Assembly (NCBI GenBank): GCA_913057985.1
Contig: CAJXPL010000002.1
Coordinates: 62,001-126,000, forward strand
From: an uncultured Synechococcus sp.
GTDB lineage: Bacteria > Cyanobacteriota > Cyanobacteriia > PCC-6307 > Cyanobiaceae
Direction of reading: 5' to 3'
Length of the DNA: 64,000 nt
Positions 8,859-16,088 of the stretch are shown one piece after another. Within the stretch, counting starts at the first letter, position 1; every line of letters begins with the position of its first letter. The translations under genes and the position numbers were made by a program. Below the pieces are notes generated by a model. The model had not been told where the DNA came from. It searched no databases and was given only the letters and a program-made list of their open reading frames with translations.

Positions 8859-9560
8859 ATGCGTCCCTGGAGCCCGATTCCCATCGAAGATTGCGGCGAG
8901 CCGATGCAAGAGCTGCCTCCAGCTTTGTTGCGGATGGAGCCTCATCCGTACATGGCGCTTGGGGCGCCCTATGGGGCATCGGGGACTCCCTTCAAACTGC
9001 GCCTGGGGGTGGTTCAGCGCCTGCTTGACGCCCAGCAGCAGCTGGTTGAGCACGATCCCAGTCTGCGCCTGAGCATTTTTGATGCCTGGCGGCCCATCGC
9101 CGTGCAGGCCTTCATGGTGAAGCACAGCATCTCGGAGCTTTGCCGCGAGCGCGGCGTGGAAGCGCGCTCGGGGGACGCCTTCGATCGGGTGGTGGCCGAT
9201 GTGGGGCGCTTCTGGGCCGACCCCAGTCGCGATCCCGCGACGCCGCCCCCCCACAGCACCGGTGCGGCGGTCGACCTCACCCTCAGCAGCTGTGATGGAA
9301 CGCCGCTGGCCATGGGTGGAGAGATTGATGCCATTGGTGCGGTGTCTGAACCGCAGCACTACGCCGCTCGGGAGGATTTCGAGGCTCGCTGTTGGCATCA
9401 ACGCCGGCAGTTGCTGGCTGATGTGATGGAAGCGGCCGGCTTCGCCCAGCATCCCAACGAGTGGTGGCACTACTCGTTCGGTGATCAGCTCTGGGCCTGG
9501 CGAAGGGGTGAAGTGGTGGCGCTCTATGCCGAGGCCGTCAGCAGCGCGCTCACTTCCTGA
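8859..9560 (+). CDS. D-alanyl-D-alanine dipeptidase (VanX/DdpX family, M15D)
   Basis: Zinc dipeptidase likely to cleave D-Ala-D-Ala, 233 residues. The catalytic pattern is intact: Arg in DAWRP (about residue 76), the zinc ligands in PHSTGAAVDL (about 131-140), and the Glu base and third ligand in NEWWHYSF (about 193-200). No signal peptide is evident, so it would act in the cytoplasm. In non-pathogens VanX homologues are thought to recycle or scavenge D-Ala-D-Ala. No vanHA-like ligase genes are nearby. Its 3' end overlaps the opposing sulfite reductase gene by 37 bases. Confidence 0.88.
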   Translation: MRPWSPIPIEDCGEPMQELPPALLRMEPHPYMALGAPYGASGTPFKLRLGVVQRLLDAQQQLVEHDPSLRLSIFDAWRPIAVQAFMVKHSISELCRERGVEARSGDAFDRVVADVGRFWADPSRDPATPPPHSTGAAVDLTLSSCDGTPLAMGGEIDAIGAVSEPQHYAAREDFEARCWHQRRQLLADVMEAAGFAQHPNEWWHYSFGDQLWAWRRGEVVALYAEAVSSALTS

Positions 9561-11260
9561 TCCCCCAGCTTCTCGATGTGGTCCCCGAAGCTGCATCGGC
9601 CGCCGGCGGCTTTCCAGCTCAGGAGGAGCGGCTCAAGGGTTGTCTCCAGATCATCCAAGGGCAGCTTCTCCATGTAGGGGCGCGCCAGACGCTGGAGGTT
9701 GGGGGTGCCGCCGAGCCAGAGCTGGTATTGGTTAACCCCATTGCCCACCAAGCCCAGCTCGGCCATGTAGGGGCGGGCGCAGCCGTTGGGACAGCCGGTC
9801 ATCCTCACCAGCAGGGACTTCTCAATCTCAAGCCGCCGCAGCTGGGCATCGAGGCGGTTCAGAACATCCGGGAGGATGCGCTCCGATTCAGTGATCGCCA
9901 GCCCGCAGGTGGGCAGAGCCGGGCAGGCAATGGCATGCCTGGCCAGGGGGGCTGGGGCTTCAGGCACCTCAAAACCGAGAGCTTCCAGCTGGGTTCGAAT
10001 GCTGGCCCGCTGGGAGGTGCCGATGTTGCAGAGCAGCAGGTCCTGGTTGGCGGTGAGACGGATCTCCAGCTGATACGTCTCCACGAGCTGCCTGAGGCCG
10101 GCCTTGAGATCTCCATTCAGGCGACCGCAGAGCAGGGGCAGCCCCACGAACCACATCCCTGCCTTCTGGCGATGCCAGCCGAGGTAGTCCAAAAGTTTGG
10201 CCTTGGGCTCATTGCGCAGCCCCTTGAGGTTTCCTTTGAAGTAGGTCGCGCACAGGGTGTCGCGGAACCATTGGATTCCCTTGTCGTGCAGCAGGTACTT
10301 CATGCGGGCGTGCTTGCGCACCTCCCGATCACCGTGGTCCCGTTGCAGCGCCAGGATCGCCTGAACCACATCCAGAACGTCGGCGGCATCGACGTAACCC
10401 AATGGATCCGCCGTGCGGGCGAAGGTCTCCTCCTTGTTGTGGGTGCGGCCCATGCCACCGCCCACGTAAACGTTGCAGCCCCGCAGACCGCCGGAGGGGT
10501 CGGTGAAGGCCACCAGGCCGATGTCTTGGGTAAGCAGGTCAACAGAGTTGTCCCCGGGCACGGTGACGGCCACCTTGAATTTCCGGGGCAGGTAGGTGTC
10601 TCCGTAGAGAGGCTCCTCAGTGCTTCCGGAAAACACGCCGTCTTCGCTCTGCCGCTTCCTGGCCTTCTGCACAGCGCGACTGGGCTTGAAGCGATAACTC
10701 AGGTCACCATCCACCCAGAGGTCGAGATAGGCCCCTTCGGCCGCCTCGGGGCTGAGCAGATCGGCAATTTCATCGGCCAGACGCCGTGCCACGGGATAGC
10801 CGCCTTTCTCAAAGGGAGCTGGTGGTGCCATCACATTGCGGTTGATGTCCCCGCAGGCCGCCAGGGTCGAGCCCATGTTGCGAACGATGGTGCCAATCAC
10901 CTCTTTCAAGTCGGCCTTGGCGATGCCGTGCATCTGGAAGGCCTGACGGGTGGTAGCCCGCAGGGTTCCGTCCCCAAGGCGGTTGGAGAGGTCATCGAGG
11001 GCGAGGAACAGCCGGGCAGGGATGCGTCCGCCCGGACTGCGCAGCCGCAGCATCATTTGCCAGCTGCGGACCTTGTCTGTCTTGCGCAGTTCGCGGTGGT
11101 GCTGTTGGTAGCTGCCGTGAAACTTCAGCAGTTGAACGGCATCTTCCGTGAAGCGCACATCGTCGTTGCTGAGCTCGCTCAACAACGGGTCGCGCAGATG
11201 GTCGCTGTCCAGCTTGCGCTGCTCCGCCTTGGACAGCGATTGAGTTCCTGTTTCCGCCAC
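9524..11260 (-). CDS. sir: Ferredoxin-dependent sulfite reductase
   Basis: Reduces sulfite to sulfide with electrons from ferredoxin, using siroheme and a 4Fe-4S cluster, for assimilatory sulfur metabolism. About 578 residues. The cluster/siroheme Cys ligands are seen as ACPALPTCGL (C-x5-C) and the signature TGCPNGCARPYMAELG (C-x3-C). The open frame continues upstream past glyS, so the start must be chosen: GTG at 11260 has GGGGAAGG about 10 bases upstream; TTG at 11266 and GTG at 11281 are alternatives. Divergent from glyS with a ~95-base shared region. Confidence 0.93.
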   Translation of the reverse strand: MAETGTQSLSKAEQRKLDSDHLRDPLLSELSNDDVRFTEDAVQLLKFHGSYQQHHRELRKTDKVRSWQMMLRLRSPGGRIPARLFLALDDLSNRLGDGTLRATTRQAFQMHGIAKADLKEVIGTIVRNMGSTLAACGDINRNVMAPPAPFEKGGYPVARRLADEIADLLSPEAAEGAYLDLWVDGDLSYRFKPSRAVQKARKRQSEDGVFSGSTEEPLYGDTYLPRKFKVAVTVPGDNSVDLLTQDIGLVAFTDPSGGLRGCNVYVGGGMGRTHNKEETFARTADPLGYVDAADVLDVVQAILALQRDHGDREVRKHARMKYLLHDKGIQWFRDTLCATYFKGNLKGLRNEPKAKLLDYLGWHRQKAGMWFVGLPLLCGRLNGDLKAGLRQLVETYQLEIRLTANQDLLLCNIGTSQRASIRTQLEALGFEVPEAPAPLARHAIACPALPTCGLAITESERILPDVLNRLDAQLRRLEIEKSLLVRMTGCPNGCARPYMAELGLVGNGVNQYQLWLGGTPNLQRLARPYMEKLPLDDLETTLEPLLLSWKAAGGRCSFGDHIEKLGDQEVSALLTASA

Positions 11261-11354
11261 TGCCAAGGAGCCTTCCCCCACCCCGAAAAGGATTTCTTGA
11301 TTTGAACGTAGCGAAACGGCTTCCAATACAGTCGCTTCCGGCTTTGACCTTGGC

Positions 11355-13520
11355 GTGACGGCAACCTTTCTTCTGGAAATCGGCACCGAGGAGCTTCCTG
11401 CTGATTTCGTCCGGCAAGCGCTTGACCAGCTGCAGCAACGGGTGAGCCGTGACCTGCGTGAGGCAAGGCTGGGCCATGGAGCGGTGTCGGTGTTCGGCAC
11501 CCCCCGGCGATTGGTGGTCTCCGTCGCTGAGCTGGAAGACCGCCAACCCGATCTTGAGGAAGACCGCAAGGGCCCTCCCGTGGCTCAGGCTTTCAAGGAC
11601 GGCGTCCCAGGGCCAGCGGCGATCGGTTTCGCCAAGCGCTGCGGTGTTGACCCCTCAGATCTTGAGCAGCGTGACACTCCCAAGGGGCCTTGCGTCTTCG
11701 CCACCGTTCTCACTCCGGGGCAAGCCAGTGTTGAACTGCTCCAAGGGCTGATTCCTCAATGGATTGATGCTCTTCAGGGTCGGCGGTTCATGCGCTGGGG
11801 CACTGGAGCCCAGCGCTTCAGCCGCCCCATCCGCTGGCTGCTGGCGCTGAAGGGTTCAGAGGTGATCCCGGTGGTGCTGGGCGGCGCTGACCCTGAGGTC
11901 CGCAGCGACCGTTTCAGCCGTGCCCACCGTCTCCATGGTGACGAGCCCCTCTCCATCGCATCAGCGGAGCAGTTTGGAGAGACCCTTGCCGCCGCCGGTG
12001 TTGTTGTTGATCGTGCGGATCGGGCCAAACGAATTCGCACCAGCCTGGACCAGTCGGCACAGGCCGCCAACGGAACTCCCGACTGTCCGGAGCAGCTGTT
12101 TGAGGAACTGGTGGACCTGGTTGAAGACCCCAGGATTCTCGAGGGAACCATTGCTGAGCGGTTCCTCCAGCTTCCTCCGGAGGTGATCAGCACGGTGATG
12201 CAGGCCCACCAGCGTTATGTGCCGTTGCAGGTGCCTGGTCTGGAGGCTGATCCGCTCCGACTCACCGCTGATGCTGTGCTTCGGCCCCAGTTCCTTTTGG
12301 TGGGTAATGGCCTGGCCCCGGCGTCGTCCTTGATTGTTCGCGGCAATGAACGCGTGCTTGGAGCTCGCCTGGCGGATGCCGAATTTTTCCTCGATGTTGA
12401 CCGGCGTCAGTCCAGCGAATCCCGGCGTGAAGCCCTCGACCGTGTCACCTTCGCCGAAGGCCTGGGAAGTCTTCTGGACCGCTCCGAGCGAATCGAGCGG
12501 CTCACGGGCCTGCTGTTGAAGCAACTCGGTCTGGATCAGAGCGTGGTGGATGCGGCCCAGCGTGCCGCTCATTTCTGCAAGAACGATCTGGTCAGCCAGA
12601 TGGTGGGTGAGTTCCCTGAACTTCAGGGCCTGATGGGGGGCAAATACCTCCTGGAGGAGGGAGAACCCCGCGATGTTGCTCTTGCTGTGGTGGAGCACTA
12701 TCTGCCCCGAGGAGCCGGTGATGCTCTGCCCGCAACCCCCGCGGGAGCCGTTGTGGCCTTGGCGGAACGGCTCGAGCTGCTGCTCAGCATCTTTGCCAAG
12801 GGAGAGCGACCAACCGGATCCTCCGACCCCTATGCCCTGCGGCGGGCCGGCAATGGTGTTGTGCAGATTCTCTGGGGCATGGCCTGGCGCCTAGACTTCA
12901 TGGCCTTCCTCAGCAACGCCGTGGAGGAGTGGGCTGCTCTGTTCCCGGCCTTTGCGGTGGATGCCAGCCAACTGCACAACGACCTCTGTCAGCTGATGCG
13001 GCAGCGGATCGTGTCTCAACTGGAAGACGACGGCTTTGCGCCTGATCTGGTGCAGGCTGTGGCTGGCGATGCCGTCTCCAGTCAGCGTCTGCTCAGTGAT
13101 CCCCTGGATGCGAAACAGCGGATTCAACTGTTGCGTGACCTTCGGGACAGCGGTCAGCTGGATGCCGTCCAGGCGGTGGTCCAGCGGGCAGCGAAGCTTG
13201 CCGAAAAAGGTGATCTGGCACGCGATCAGCTTGTGGTCGGCGAAGTGGTTGAGCCCGAACGGTTCGAGTCCGCCAGTGAGAAGGATCTGTTCGCAGCTCT
13301 GGAGCAGCTGCAGCCATTGGCTCAGCAGCGGTCGTATCAAGCCCTTGCCGATGCCCTCGTCGCGGCAACCCCGGCGCTCCAGGCCTTCTTTGATGGTGAC
13401 ACCAGCGTGATGGTGATGGTCGACGATGCCGCGCTGAGGCTCAATCGCCTCAACCTGTTGGCGGTCCTGCGCAATCAGGCTTCGGTCTTGGCCGAATTTG
13501 AATCGATTCAATCCAAATGA
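11355..13520 (+). CDS. glyS: Glycyl-tRNA synthetase beta subunit
   Basis: Beta subunit of the tetrameric glycyl-tRNA synthetase, 721 residues, normal length. GTG start; the N-terminus ATFLLEIGTEELPADFV is the family hallmark and the C-terminal region resembles the anticodon-binding/DALR part (FFDGDTSVMVMVDD). The alpha subunit (glyQ) is not in this window. Its TGA overlaps a possible ATG of the next small gene. Divergent from sir. Confidence 0.96.
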   Translation: MTATFLLEIGTEELPADFVRQALDQLQQRVSRDLREARLGHGAVSVFGTPRRLVVSVAELEDRQPDLEEDRKGPPVAQAFKDGVPGPAAIGFAKRCGVDPSDLEQRDTPKGPCVFATVLTPGQASVELLQGLIPQWIDALQGRRFMRWGTGAQRFSRPIRWLLALKGSEVIPVVLGGADPEVRSDRFSRAHRLHGDEPLSIASAEQFGETLAAAGVVVDRADRAKRIRTSLDQSAQAANGTPDCPEQLFEELVDLVEDPRILEGTIAERFLQLPPEVISTVMQAHQRYVPLQVPGLEADPLRLTADAVLRPQFLLVGNGLAPASSLIVRGNERVLGARLADAEFFLDVDRRQSSESRREALDRVTFAEGLGSLLDRSERIERLTGLLLKQLGLDQSVVDAAQRAAHFCKNDLVSQMVGEFPELQGLMGGKYLLEEGEPRDVALAVVEHYLPRGAGDALPATPAGAVVALAERLELLLSIFAKGERPTGSSDPYALRRAGNGVVQILWGMAWRLDFMAFLSNAVEEWAALFPAFAVDASQLHNDLCQLMRQRIVSQLEDDGFAPDLVQAVAGDAVSSQRLLSDPLDAKQRIQLLRDLRDSGQLDAVQAVVQRAAKLAEKGDLARDQLVVGEVVEPERFESASEKDLFAALEQLQPLAQQRSYQALADALVAATPALQAFFDGDTSVMVMVDDAALRLNRLNLLAVLRNQASVLAEFESIQSK

Positions 13521-13570
13521 AGGCAGCCCTGGCCTCTGCGGCTAAGCAGGGGCCAGTCCAAGCAGCCTCA

Positions 13571-13795
13571 ATGTCTGATCAACAGACGAACACCACCCAG
13601 CAGCCTGTGGTGATCCGCCAGGGAGGAAATGGTCTGGGCAGCGTGATTGCGGCGCTGATCTTGGCTGCTGCCGCCGTTTACGCCGTCAACGTCTGGTCGA
13701 CGATCAAGAAAGAAACATCCCCCGCCAAGAACATTGAGCAAGGGATTGAGCGGATCAAGGATGCCGCTGGCAAGGCGATCGAGTCGCGCAACTGA
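13571..13795 (+). CDS. Small single-pass membrane protein, 74 aa
   Basis: Unrecognised. A Gln/Thr-rich N-terminal tail (residues 1-25), one hydrophobic helix (SVIAALILAAAAVYAVNVW, about residues 24-44) and an amphipathic, charged C-terminus. An in-frame ATG at 13517, overlapping the glyS stop, would add 18 residues; the ATG at 13571 begins the more natural MSDQQTNTTQQ tail, and neither has a strong ribosome site. A terminator follows. Probably co-transcribed with glyS. Confidence 0.65.
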   Translation: MSDQQTNTTQQPVVIRQGGNGLGSVIAALILAAAAVYAVNVWSTIKKETSPAKNIEQGIERIKDAAGKAIESRN

Positions 13796-13836
13796 CCAGC
13801 AGCATTGTTGATGGTGTTGGAGTGATGTTGAGGGCC

Positions 13837-13864
13837 GGCCTCCGTCAGGAGACGGCGGCCTTTT
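13837..13864 (+). terminator. Terminator for the glyS/small-protein transcript, overlapping the chlP 3' end
   Basis: Ten-bp stem with one mismatch (13837-13846 with 13851-13860), loop AGGA, then TTTT on the plus strand. Its right half lies inside the last codons of the minus-strand chlP gene, so the two convergent genes share this DNA. Confidence 0.65.
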
Positions 13865-15227
13865 CCTTCGACTCGGAACCTTTGGAGTTCCCCTCCTTGG
13901 ATTCGCCAGCCTGTGCCTTGATCTGCTGGGCCGCTTCCTCCGCCAGGAAATCGCCGTCGGAACGGCCAACGGCCGAAGGAACAGGGTTGTAATCGGACGG
14001 AGCTAGGGCCTCGCCTCGAATCAGGCTGCCCAGGGTGCGGAGGGTGAGCTTGATCTGCTGCCAGGGGTTCATCATCACCACCCGCTTGTACAGATAGCTG
14101 TCGAAGGTCAGCTTCTGCACGTCCTTGTCGTCGCACATTTCGACGAAGGCTTCCCGGGCAGCGTCGTTGCGGTAGAAGATTCGCTGCAGGATGTCGAGCA
14201 CCGCATAAGTGGCGCCGTATTTGCGGTCCCAGCGTTTGAGATAGGTCGACTTGATCTGCTTCTCAGTGGGGATGGAAGCACCGTTGTTGGAGATTTCCAC
14301 AATCGCTTCGGCACACATCCGGCCGCTCTTGGCTGCGAAGTAGATGCCTTCACCGGAGCTCTTGGTGACGTAGCCGGCGGCATCGCCCACCAGCGCCATG
14401 CGGCCCACAACGCGTCGGGGACGGGGGTGCTCAGGAATCGGGTGGGCTTCCACCTTGATCACTTCACCCTGGAACAGACGCTTGTTGGCCCGCTCCCGGA
14501 TGCCCCTTTGCAGACCCTTGATCAGGCTCTGGTTTTGCTGCATGGTTCCCGTTCCAACGGCCACGTGGTCGTATTTGGGGAACACCCAGGCGTAGAAGTC
14601 AGGTGAGACGTCAGTTCCGACGTACATCTCAGCCAGATCTTCGTAGTAAGTCATCTCCTCAGCAGGAAGCTTGATCCGCTCCTGGAAGGCGATGGCCACG
14701 TTGTAATCCCCGGCGTCCATGGCTTTCGCCACCCGGGAGTTGGCGCCATCGGCACCAATGATCAGATCCACAGCCAGGGTCTTCTGCTCACCGGTTGGGC
14801 CACCGCCGCTGTAGTCGGCGTAATGGATGGTGTATGGGCCCTGACGGTCTGCGCCGGTGTCGATCTTTTGCACCAGGCCATTGATCAGGGTTGTGCCCAG
14901 ATCGGCAGCCCGGTTGCGCAGGAAGGCATCGAACACCTCACGACGGCACATGCCGATGTAGGCGTTTTCGTCGTAGCCGAGGGGATCGAGCTTGATGTCC
15001 ACCTCCCTGTTGGAAGGGGAAATCATCTTCATGTTGCGGACCTTGCGGTCGATGATTTCGTCGGGCAGGTCGAACTCCTCGACCATGCAGAGCGGAATGG
15101 CCCCACCACAGGGTTTGGCGTTGTCGAGTTTGCGCTCGAACAGCCAAGTCTCAATTCCCGCCTTGGCCAAAATTTCGGCAGCGCAGGAGCCACTGGGGCC
15201 ACCACCGATCACCGCAACTCGCAACAT
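13845..15227 (-). CDS. chlP: Geranylgeranyl diphosphate/chlorophyllide reductase ChlP
   Basis: Reduces the geranylgeranyl side chain to phytyl for chlorophyll a and tocopherol, using NADPH, at the thylakoid membrane. 460 residues with an N-terminal FAD-binding Rossmann motif VAVIGGGPSGSCAAEILAKAG, the substrate-side KPCGGAIPLCMVEEF, and the second FAD motif GRMALVGDAAGYVTKSSGEG near residue 275. The C-terminal ~45 residues are Lys/Glu/Ser-rich. It is transcribed alone on the minus strand. A phototroph marker. Confidence 0.97.
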   Translation of the reverse strand: MLRVAVIGGGPSGSCAAEILAKAGIETWLFERKLDNAKPCGGAIPLCMVEEFDLPDEIIDRKVRNMKMISPSNREVDIKLDPLGYDENAYIGMCRREVFDAFLRNRAADLGTTLINGLVQKIDTGADRQGPYTIHYADYSGGGPTGEQKTLAVDLIIGADGANSRVAKAMDAGDYNVAIAFQERIKLPAEEMTYYEDLAEMYVGTDVSPDFYAWVFPKYDHVAVGTGTMQQNQSLIKGLQRGIRERANKRLFQGEVIKVEAHPIPEHPRPRRVVGRMALVGDAAGYVTKSSGEGIYFAAKSGRMCAEAIVEISNNGASIPTEKQIKSTYLKRWDRKYGATYAVLDILQRIFYRNDAAREAFVEMCDDKDVQKLTFDSYLYKRVVMMNPWQQIKLTLRTLGSLIRGEALAPSDYNPVPSAVGRSDGDFLAEEAAQQIKAQAGESKEGNSKGSESKEKAAVS

Positions 15228-15335
15228 CTCAGCCCGTCTCCGCTGGATTGTTTTTTGAAGCTATCACTGTCACAACAACCATTGCGGGCTGACCTGGCTG
15301 CTGCCTTTACGATCGAAACAACACGCATCAGCGCC

Positions 15336-16088
15336 TTGGTTCGGGCCTCCTCTGCGCGACGCACCGAGCGGGAGGACATTCCGGTCGCCCGTCGAACACG
15401 ACAGCCGCGCCAACGCAAGGGAAACAGCGCGGCTGGTCTGCTGTTCGGGCTTGTTCTTGTCTGTGCCGGAAGCCTTGCTGTTGTGGTGCTGGTTCCCACC
15501 CTGCTGTCCCGTCGTCAGCCCACGCAGAGCCTCGAGATTTCAGGCTTTCGCGAACGTCCCGACGCCGATGGCCGTCTCCTGGGTCACTTTCCCTATGACG
15601 AAGCGGATGCTGATCAACTCATCGTGTTTGAGCCAGGGATTGAGCTGAATGTGGAGGCCGCCGATGCCCTCGACACGATGATGCGATCCGCCTCGGCAGA
15701 CGGGGTTGATCTGCGTCTGCTCAGCGGATTTCGCTCCCTGGCCCTCCAGGAATCGATCTTTTTTGACGTGGCCTCCGAACGGAACCAAACCGCCGAAGAA
15801 CGAGCTCAGGTTTCGGCTCCACCCGGCTACTCCGAGCACAGCACCGGTTATGCCGTGGATCTCGGTGATGGCCGTTTTCCTGAGACCAACCTCTCCCAGA
15901 GCTTTCAAGACACCGCGGCCTTTCGCTGGTTGCAGGACCATGCGGCCCGGTATCACTTCGTGTTGTCCTTCCCCGAAGGCAACAAACAGGGTGTGATGTA
16001 TGAACCCTGGCATTGGCGCTACCAGGGCAATGCGGATGCACTGCGTTTGTTCGAGCCGGCCAGTCGGTTCTCCAGGCGCGACCCTTGA
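15336..16088 (+). CDS. VanY-like D-alanyl-D-alanine carboxypeptidase, membrane anchored
   Basis: M15B-family peptidase that would trim the terminal D-Ala of peptidoglycan stem peptides. After a basic N-terminus there is one membrane segment (AGLLFGLVLVCAGSLAVVVL), then the periplasmic domain with the zinc motif SEHSTGYAVDLGDG and the C-terminal EPWHWRY. The open frame runs far upstream into chlP, so the start is uncertain; TTG at 15336 (about 250 residues) is the most economical choice, TTG at 15282 another. The TGA at 16086-16088 overlaps the next gene's TTG. Confidence 0.8.
   Translation: MVRASSARRTEREDIPVARRTRQPRQRKGNSAAGLLFGLVLVCAGSLAVVVLVPTLLSRRQPTQSLEISGFRERPDADGRLLGHFPYDEADADQLIVFEPGIELNVEAADALDTMMRSASADGVDLRLLSGFRSLALQESIFFDVASERNQTAEERAQVSAPPGYSEHSTGYAVDLGDGRFPETNLSQSFQDTAAFRWLQDHAARYHFVLSFPEGNKQGVMYEPWHWRYQGNADALRLFEPASRFSRRDP

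Noticed and set aside
9578-11305. 575-codon plus-strand open frame
   Set aside because: It is antisense to the sulfite reductase gene, whose motifs are intact; the frame exists because of high G+C codon bias.
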